This document shows positions 17,050 to 22,657 of a stretch of 24,661 bases of DNA, piece after piece. The DNA is from Clostridiales bacterium (lineage in GTDB: Bacteria > Bacillota > Clostridia > Oscillospirales > CAG-382), in contig SFLA01000019.1 of the NCBI GenBank assembly GCA_004553575.1, positions 1-24,661 on the forward strand. Direction: 5' to 3'. The notes under the pieces were generated by a model. That model saw nothing but the letters and a program-made list of their open reading frames with translations, did not search any database and was not told the DNA's origin. The position numbers and the translations under genes are program-made. Positions within the stretch are counted from its first letter, which is position 1, and every line of letters starts with the position of its first letter.

Positions 17050-17112
17050 AGACGGTCGGCATTATATCGCGTTTGCTCCCCTGCGTCGTTTCGCATTATC
17101 CGTCAGTCACAA
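17045..17112 (-). promoter_or_regulatory. ZTP (pfl) riboswitch controlling the purine operon
   Basis: On the minus strand GTGACTGACGG (17100-17110), a small hairpin TGCG...CGCA (17082-17095), the conserved GGGGAGC (17075-17081) and CCGTCTGGGCA (17045-17055) occur in the order of the known pfl/ZTP aptamer. The helix GACGG/CCGTC is a covarying version of the usual GGCGG/CCGCC. The RNA class binds ZMP and ZTP, signals of low 10-formyl-THF. The aptamer's last bases form the 5' arm of the terminator at 17005-17049, so ligand binding should prevent termination and turn on purE through fhs. Motif and order are read directly; ligand identity follows from the class. Confidence 0.9.
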
Positions 17113-17133
17113 AGCGATTCAAAATTCGTATAA

Positions 17134-17162
17134 ATTCTATCACAAAACGCCGGTAAAGTAAA
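17134..17162 (-). promoter_or_regulatory. Promoter of the purine operon
   Basis: Minus-strand TTTACT (17157-17162), 17 bases, then TAGAAT (17134-17139) preceded by TGA, giving an extended -10. The start near 17127 is about 15 bases in front of the riboswitch. The rest of the gap up to the helicase stop (17163-17280) contains no gene and no convincing terminator. Confidence 0.75.
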
Positions 17163-17280
17163 TACAAAAAGCGTAAATTTTCCCGCCTTCTTTATGCCGT
17201 GCGATGTATATTTTGCCGGGATTTTGCAAAAGCGGCCGTTTTGTTTTTTGTTCACACGGCTATCCGGGGCACGGATGCAG

Positions 17281-19488
17281 TCACCATTGGGCCGTCCGCT
17301 CTTTCATTCCCTTTATATCGAGCACTCCGAAGGCAAAGCCCTTACGGACCAGCTCCTCGGGCAGGTATTCGTCGTATTTATCGAATACAGGGCATTCTCC
17401 GGGCCAAAGCAGAGATATGGGATCGATATCCTTTTCCGCGTGCGCCTTAACCGATTTGAAGAAATCGCTTTCGTTTACCTTCATCCGGAACTGCATGAAG
17501 AACGGACGTTTTGAAGAAAATGAGGACAAGCCTATCTCGTCTGCACAGTGCAGACGGATAAGCCGCTCGAGTGCGAGGAAGGAATAGCTGCCGAGCCAGG
17601 GAAACAGGCACCACATATCTCCGCCGAGATTGATCAGCGGCTTTTCGGTCATACCCGACATCGAGGCACTGCGTCTCGCCTCGGCAAGACGCGCCTTTGC
17701 GTTTTCGAGCAGATACGGGTATTCCGTGCTTCCGGACAGCACCGAACGCATCTTTTCGAGCACGGCGGTATGTATGTCGCCGGCGCATTCTCCGAAATAT
17801 GCGGGCACCTGCCCTTTAACCTCATCGCAGAACACGAGTCTGCGTTTGCGGTCAAGCTCCTCGACCGTCCACACCTTGCCGGCTATTGCAATTTTTTCGC
17901 CTACGGGAGGCGGACGGACAATGGTTCCGAGCTCCTGTGAACGGCTTCGGACGGTGTATTCCTCGTTTTCGCGGAAGACCGCGTAAAACTTGTATGAATT
18001 TATTACCCGTTCTCCTGCGGTACCGACTATCAGGCCGCCGCGTTCGGTGCGCTCGATGTGCCCTGTGGATATCAGATGCCGCAGCAGAACACGGTAATCC
18101 TCACGGGTGATGTTACGGAACGGTGTGAGCGGCAGCACCTTTGAAGCGAGCGCCGCGGGAGAGGTCTCTCCGCCGGAAGCGAGAGTGCTCATGGTCTGGT
18201 GATACAGCAGGCTGAACGGAAGCCTTCCCATCCGCTGCGGTTCGACCCAGCGGTCGTCCGCGTAAAGCTGTATCAGGGATATCCCCTGTATGAGCGGCCA
18301 CGGTACCGTAGCCGGGAGCATGGCGCGCGGCTCGGCGCGCTCCTCGCGCATGATAAACCACATTTCGGGCTTGTTGCCTCTCCGTCCGGTGCGCCCCATG
18401 CGCTGGAGAAAAGACGAAACCGTGTAGGGTGCATCTATCTGGAACGCCCGTTCCAGTCTGCCTATATCTATTCCGAGCTCAAGGGTAGCGGTGGTTACGG
18501 TGGTGAGAGCACGGTTTTCGTCCTTCATGCTGTCCTCCGCCGTTTCACGGAAGGACGCGGAAAGATTACCGTGGTGTATCATGAACCGGTCGGGCTCGTG
18601 ACGCAGCTCGCACATGCGGCGAAGCGACGCCGTCACCTCCTCGCATTCCTCGCGCGAGTTTACGAACACCAGACATTTTTTGCCCCTTGTATGCTCGAAA
18701 ATACAGGAAAGCCCCGGGTCGCAGCCCTCGGGCGCGGAATCGGTTTTTACGTCCGGAAACACGCTTGTTCCGTCGCCCGCCTGTTCGCCCTCGGTAAAGA
18801 AATGCTCCATCGCGAGCCGCCAGACAAGCTCCTTCTCGGCTATTCCGGGCACTGCGGTGCGCCTTCCCGAACCGCCGGACAGGAATTCACCTGCCGATTC
18901 CGGGTCGCCCAGAGTAGCGGAAAGCCCGATTCTGCGGGGAGACACTCCGGCTTTTGCGCAGAGCCGCTCGATAAGACATATTGTCTGACCTCCGCGGTCG
19001 CCGCGCATAAGCGAATGCACCTCGTCCACCACGATATACCGCAGATCTCCGAACAGCCTCGGAATATCCGTATTACGGCGCATGAGCAGCGCCTCGAGCG
19101 ATTCTGGCGTTATCTGGAGTACACCGGAAGGATTCCTGAACATTTTTTCCCTGTGCGACTGCGAAACGTCGCCGTGCCGGTGCCATACGGGTATGCCTGC
19201 GTCGCGGCAAAGCTCCTCGAGTCGCAGGAACTGATCGTTTATCAGTGCTTTGAGCGGTCCGATATATATTGCTCCCACCGACGAGGGCGGATTCTCCCAG
19301 AGGTCGGTAAGTATCGGGAAGAAGACAGCCTCCGTCTTTCCGGAGGCGGTGGAGGCGCAGAGCAGCAGATTGTCGTCGGTATTGAACAGCACGTCGCCTG
19401 CCGCCGTCTGCACCGCCCGAAGCGACTGCCACGAACGGCTGTAAATGTATTCCCGTATGAACGGGGCATATCTGTCGTATATGCTCAT
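17281..19488 (-). CDS. Lhr-like superfamily 2 helicase (BrxHI-like), third gene of TerB/ATPase/helicase cassette
   Basis: 735 residues. All helicase motifs are intact: motif I ASTASGKTEA (45-54), Ia PLKALIND (78-85), DEVH box (155-158), SAT in LSATLG (189-194), LVFVNSREECE (273-283), TTATLELGIDIG (332-343) and motif VI QRMGRTGRR (362-370). A winged-helix-like segment follows near 425-490 and then an Lhr-type C-terminal region. This is the size and architecture of the Lhr-like helicases called BrxHI in BREX type 2 loci, which travel with a BrxD ATPase just as here. AAGGAG precedes the ATG and the ATPase gene ends 9 bases upstream. An ATP-driven nucleic-acid translocase is well supported; a role in phage defence is inferred from its partners. 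A general DNA-repair Lhr is the alternative. Confidence 0.88.
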   Translation of the reverse strand: MSIYDRYAPFIREYIYSRSWQSLRAVQTAAGDVLFNTDDNLLLCASTASGKTEAVFFPILTDLWENPPSSVGAIYIGPLKALINDQFLRLEELCRDAGIPVWHRHGDVSQSHREKMFRNPSGVLQITPESLEALLMRRNTDIPRLFGDLRYIVVDEVHSLMRGDRGGQTICLIERLCAKAGVSPRRIGLSATLGDPESAGEFLSGGSGRRTAVPGIAEKELVWRLAMEHFFTEGEQAGDGTSVFPDVKTDSAPEGCDPGLSCIFEHTRGKKCLVFVNSREECEEVTASLRRMCELRHEPDRFMIHHGNLSASFRETAEDSMKDENRALTTVTTATLELGIDIGRLERAFQIDAPYTVSSFLQRMGRTGRRGNKPEMWFIMREERAEPRAMLPATVPWPLIQGISLIQLYADDRWVEPQRMGRLPFSLLYHQTMSTLASGGETSPAALASKVLPLTPFRNITREDYRVLLRHLISTGHIERTERGGLIVGTAGERVINSYKFYAVFRENEEYTVRSRSQELGTIVRPPPVGEKIAIAGKVWTVEELDRKRRLVFCDEVKGQVPAYFGECAGDIHTAVLEKMRSVLSGSTEYPYLLENAKARLAEARRSASMSGMTEKPLINLGGDMWCLFPWLGSYSFLALERLIRLHCADEIGLSSFSSKRPFFMQFRMKVNESDFFKSVKAHAEKDIDPISLLWPGECPVFDKYDEYLPEELVRKGFAFGVLDIKGMKERTAQW

Positions 19489-19497
19489 TTTTGCTCC

Positions 19498-20814
19498 TTA
19501 CAGCCTGAAATCGCCGAATTCCGGGCTTGCTTCGCCGCCGGGTGAATCCGGCGCGGAAAACTCGAACGACTGCGATTCAAACAGAGCCTTTACGTCGGTT
19601 TCCGGGTTCTGATACACTATGTCCAGAAGCTCTATATAGTCGCGTATCACCTCGCGCGGGGTTATGGAGGAATCCGCGCCTATCCTGCCGTATTCGATCT
19701 TTATGAACCCGACCCGGTCCTCCTGCGTAAGAGCCGGCTCGTATCCGTACAGACCCGCGTGTATCTCGGTCAGCTTCTCGGTAAGTATCAGCATTTCCTC
19801 TCCGGTAAGCGGGGACAGCCGTATTACCGGAGCGAGCAGGTCCCGCAGGCCGGCTTTTCCGAATCTTCCTTCGGCAAGACGCGACCGGAGCGCCTCGTAG
19901 CTGTATACTCCGCGGCGGGTATCCTCTATACACTGCGGCGTGCCGCCCATTATTATCCCTATATACTGCGCCTTTCCCTGCAGGGTGTCGTTATACATTG
20001 TCAGGATTTTCTCATAATTGTACTGCCGCGTTATGCTGTTGGGTATTTTGTAAATGTTGACCAGCTCGTCTATAAGCACCAGCAGTCCGCTGTAACCTGC
20101 CTGACGGAAGAATGCGGCAAACAGCTTTATATATTCGTACCAGTTGTCGTCGGATACCGTAATGTTAACGCCGAGCTCCGCTTTGGCCTCGGCTTTGCCG
20201 GAGTATTCGCCGCGGAACCATTTCAGCACCTTTGCGGCGGTTTCGTCATCGCCGGACACCGCGGCGCGGTAGTATACCGTAAGCAGCCGTGCGAAGTCAA
20301 ACCCGTGCACCATGTCGCGCAGTGAGCTCACTGCGGCAAGAATAAGTTTTTCGGCTTCGGCTCCGACATCCGGATCGTCGATCCGCAGACCGGATTTCCC
20401 GGCTGCCTCACTGCGCACACCGCTTATCCATTTGTCGAGAATCAACGAAAGCGCGCCGCCCTCCGGACGGGTTTTTGTGGACAGATTCCGTATCAGCTCG
20501 CGGTAGGTGGCGAGCCCCTGACCGCCCGTTCCGTGCAGTCTGCGCTCGGGCGAAAGATCGGCGTCGCAAACGACGAATCCGCGTTCCATGGCATAGTTGC
20601 GGAGCATCTGCATAAGGAAGCTCTTTCCGCTTCCGTATTTGCCGACAATGAACCTGAACGACGCTCCGCCTGACGCGGTAATGTCTATATCGTGCAGCAG
20701 CGCGGTTATCTCGCGTTCTCTGCCGACCGCAACATACGGAAGACCGACCCGCGGCACGACGCCGCCTTTAAGTGAGTTTATCAGTGCCGTTGCAATTCTT
20801 TTCGGCGGGTTCAT
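19498..20814 (-). CDS. BrxD-like P-loop ATPase (DUF2791 type), second gene of cassette
   Basis: 438 residues, no membrane segment. GREREITALLHDI near 31-43 is an ORC/STAND-like lead-in; Walker A is GKYGSGKS (58-65) and Walker B is GLLVLIDE (243-250), followed by an arginine-rich region with RSRLAEGRFG near 325. The long insertion between Walker A and B and the DE Walker B suit the family annotated as BREX ATP-binding domain or DUF2791, of which BrxD is a member. Its start codon overlaps the stop of the TerB gene by one base (TAATG) and AAAGGA lies just upstream. The helicase gene begins 9 bases after it. Likely role: an ATP switch or loader acting with the helicase. The family is recognised by eye and should be checked by profile search. 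Confidence 0.83.
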   Translation of the reverse strand: MNPPKRIATALINSLKGGVVPRVGLPYVAVGREREITALLHDIDITASGGASFRFIVGKYGSGKSFLMQMLRNYAMERGFVVCDADLSPERRLHGTGGQGLATYRELIRNLSTKTRPEGGALSLILDKWISGVRSEAAGKSGLRIDDPDVGAEAEKLILAAVSSLRDMVHGFDFARLLTVYYRAAVSGDDETAAKVLKWFRGEYSGKAEAKAELGVNITVSDDNWYEYIKLFAAFFRQAGYSGLLVLIDELVNIYKIPNSITRQYNYEKILTMYNDTLQGKAQYIGIIMGGTPQCIEDTRRGVYSYEALRSRLAEGRFGKAGLRDLLAPVIRLSPLTGEEMLILTEKLTEIHAGLYGYEPALTQEDRVGFIKIEYGRIGADSSITPREVIRDYIELLDIVYQNPETDVKALFESQSFEFSAPDSPGGEASPEFGDFRL

Positions 20815-22217
20815 TATATCATTCCTTTCAGTATTTCGCGGTAGTCGTCCACCACCGCGTAAGCCTTGCCGTCGGGCTCGACGGCGCTGTCGCCGATAAT
20901 GTCCATAAGCTTTTCGTTAATCGAATCCGCGGCGACCGACGGCAGCTCTGCTCCGGAATACGGCGTGCCTTCGATAAGCGAACGCAAAAACGCGGTCTCG
21001 TCCGGAGTCAAACCCACCGCTCCGGCGGGGTGATTCTTCGTCGGCGTTTTCTGCTTCGGCGGCTCCTCCTCTGCCTCATCGCCGATAAGAAGCATGTCAC
21101 GGGTTATATCGGCGGATCGCCTGATATCACCCAGCGCGCTCAGGTCGATTTTCACATCGGCAAGACGCTTCCGCTTTTCATCTGCCTCGTACGCGTCGAT
21201 ACATTCGTTTATTATCTTCCTGCGCAGCTTACTTTCCGTCACGGAGGTCAGATACGGCTTAATTCCGTATCTTTCGCGCAGCATCGCATCCGTTTGTCTG
21301 AGAAGCAGCCCTACCTCACGGTTGCGCGGTCCGTTACCGAAAAATCGCTCTTCCGTCCATTTTCCGGACGAGCAGATAAGCCGGTGAACGGGATTTATAC
21401 GGTAATCGCGCTGCTGCGGACGGTTTTTTGCGTAGAACACAGCCGAGGAAAACATGGGGTAGGGGGCTTTGCATATATGCCCGAAAAACCGTGCATATAT
21501 GCTTTCGACCCGGTTTTCCGCACAGAAAACATACAGCGACCGGTATACCCGTGCCGTTATGTCGACGGTCCTTTCGGGGAAGGATCGGTAGGATCTCGAC
21601 GCTTCCATGCGGTACGACGAAAGCAGACAGAGGGATTCGAACAGTTCATTGTCGGTGTACTTATCCGGTTCGGTCAACCGGTATATCGCGTTGTCCCTCC
21701 GGCATTCGTCGGTTTCGGAAAGCACCGAAGGGTCAAGGTTATACCACGCCGCGAAATCGCGAAGCCACATGTTGATGTAACGGACAACCGTCCTGTCTGT
21801 CTTTCCGTAGCCGTCGCGGAAGGCAACGAGTCCGGCAAACCCTTCCTCCGGGCTTTTTACTCCTATAAGATTCAGCAGCTCGTAAATGTAAACGAAGGCA
21901 AAGGGAAGTGCGGCGGGCTGCATATCTCCGGCACGCAGGCGGGTTCTCCACGTGAAGTATCCGCGAAGCTGTTCCGTGGTCATTTTATCGTAGGTCGGGT
22001 AATAGCATTGGAAATTCCCGCTGTATTCGCAGTTATCGGAAAAGTCCTTCATGTACATCCCCTGTTCGTAGAACACCCACGGGTCGGATGAGGTGAAGTA
22101 GCTTCGGCTGTGTATAAGCGACCGCATGCGCCGGTATTCCTGCGGCAGACCGGCGGATTCTGCGGGCGGGGCGGGAGAAATAGGCTCTTCTACGTACACC
22201 TTTCCGACGTCGCTCAT
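20814..22217 (-). CDS. TerB-N/TerB-C domain protein, first gene of cassette
   Basis: 467 residues, soluble. Residues about 30-250 resemble the TerB-N domain: RGYFTWRTRLRAGD (85-98) followed by FAFVYIYELLNLIGV (107-120). The C-terminal part, about 345-467, resembles TerB-C, with an LSALGDIRRSADITRDMLL segment, an acidic/proline linker (EAEEEPPKQKTPTKNHP) and then LTPDETAFLRSLIEG and INEKLMDIIGDSAVEPDG. TerB-N/TerB-C proteins are found next to helicases and P-loop ATPases in predicted stress and anti-phage operons; their chemistry is not established. GGGAGGG lies 10 bases before the ATG, and an extended -10 promoter lies about 34 bases upstream. It leads the cassette and is coupled to the ATPase by a TAATG overlap. 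I infer a scaffold or sensor function. Confidence 0.82.
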   Translation of the reverse strand: MSDVGKVYVEEPISPAPPAESAGLPQEYRRMRSLIHSRSYFTSSDPWVFYEQGMYMKDFSDNCEYSGNFQCYYPTYDKMTTEQLRGYFTWRTRLRAGDMQPAALPFAFVYIYELLNLIGVKSPEEGFAGLVAFRDGYGKTDRTVVRYINMWLRDFAAWYNLDPSVLSETDECRRDNAIYRLTEPDKYTDNELFESLCLLSSYRMEASRSYRSFPERTVDITARVYRSLYVFCAENRVESIYARFFGHICKAPYPMFSSAVFYAKNRPQQRDYRINPVHRLICSSGKWTEERFFGNGPRNREVGLLLRQTDAMLRERYGIKPYLTSVTESKLRRKIINECIDAYEADEKRKRLADVKIDLSALGDIRRSADITRDMLLIGDEAEEEPPKQKTPTKNHPAGAVGLTPDETAFLRSLIEGTPYSGAELPSVAADSINEKLMDIIGDSAVEPDGKAYAVVDDYREILKGMI

Positions 22218-22240
22218 CGTTTTTTGCCCTCCCGCGTCAA

Positions 22241-22257
22241 ATATACGTTCAGTATAT
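22241..22257. promoter_or_regulatory. Inverted repeat over the cassette -10 element (candidate operator)
   Basis: ATATAC (22241-22246) and GTATAT (22252-22257) are perfect 6-base arms 5 bases apart. The right arm covers the -10 hexamer and the left arm the transcription start region, an ideal place for a repressor. Confidence 0.4.
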
Positions 22258-22279
22258 CATAAACCGCCGCGCAAAGCAA
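22251..22279 (-). promoter_or_regulatory. Promoter of the TerB/ATPase/helicase cassette
   Basis: Minus strand: TTGCTT (22274-22279), 17 bases, TATACT (22251-22256) with TGA directly before it, giving an extended -10. The start near 22244 leaves a 27-base leader. Confidence 0.65.
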
Positions 22280-22307
22280 TCCGCGAAAAAAAGAATTATA
22301 AAAAGTA

Positions 22308-22336
22308 TTGACAAATGCTTTTCTGCATGATAGAAT
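22308..22336 (+). promoter_or_regulatory. Strong promoter of the T-box controlled gene
   Basis: TTGACA (22308-22313), 17 bases, TAGAAT (22331-22336) preceded by TGA. The start near 22343 begins the T-box leader. The 28 bases between this and the divergent cassette promoter (22280-22307) hold nothing recognisable. Confidence 0.85.
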
Positions 22337-22342
22337 ACCTAA

Positions 22343-22620
22343 AAATTTCAAAGGCTGTGACGAAGACGGCGGCGGTATAACTGCATTCAGAGAGTCGGTG
22401 GATGGTGCGAACCGACAGCAGTGGCCGGACAGCGCCCATCACTTCCGAGCCGGAGGGCCGAACGAATTCCCTTAAGTCCTCCCGTGATTGCCGCGTAAGA
22501 GCATACGGGTTGTCAGACCCTGAGTGGCGGCGGAAACGCCGCAATTTGAGTGGTACCGCGAGTGTGTACGAATTTCGTCCGCCCGTCTCAAAGTTATCTT
22601 TGAGGCGGTTTTTTTGTTTT
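22343..22620 (+). promoter_or_regulatory. T-box leader, specifier read as AUC (isoleucine)
   Basis: The diagnostic T-box GAGTGGTACCGCG is at 22548-22560, followed by an intrinsic terminator. Stem I starts with GGC...GUGA-C-GAAG (22353-22365) and ends with CTTC-CGA-GCC (22442-22451), giving the basal helix, a kink-turn with GA/GA and the GAAG/CUUC helix. The distal AGAGAG bulge and GGTGGATGGTG loop are at 22389-22407. In characterised T-boxes the specifier triplet plus one A immediately precede the CUUC strand; here this is ATC-A (22438-22441), hence Ile. The UGGU of the T-box would pair with an ACCA tRNA end, consistent with tRNA-Ile. A GNRA hairpin (22527-22542) lies before the T-box. Class is certain; the specifier is a manual reading. 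Confidence 0.92.
22583..22619 (+). terminator. T-box regulated intrinsic terminator
   Basis: CCGTCTCAAAG (22583-22593) pairs with CTTTGAGGCGG (22598-22608) around a TTAT loop, followed by seven T residues and TTTT after one G. Uncharged tRNA bound to the leader should favour the competing antiterminator. Confidence 0.92.
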
Positions 22621-22657
22621 TGTATCAATTTATTTTTACATACCGGAGGGAAATGAA

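Noticed and set aside
16975..17160. Guanine/adenine riboswitch or PurR box in the purine leader
   Set aside because: No purine-aptamer core or paired PurBox (CCGAAC-type) sequences are seen, while all ZTP aptamer elements are present in order.
18199..19545. 448-codon open frame on the plus strand
   Set aside because: Opposite the helicase gene whose motifs I to VI are all intact; no ribosome binding site or family resemblance.
20772..22091. 439-codon open frame on the plus strand
   Set aside because: It mirrors the TerB-domain gene and its composition (rich in Arg, Gly and His) is typical of a reverse-strand shadow in GC-rich coding DNA.
22426..22430. GAC (aspartate) as T-box specifier
   Set aside because: It lies higher in Stem I, away from the GAAG/CUUC helix that the specifier adjoins in known T-boxes; ATC-A-CTTC fits the position.
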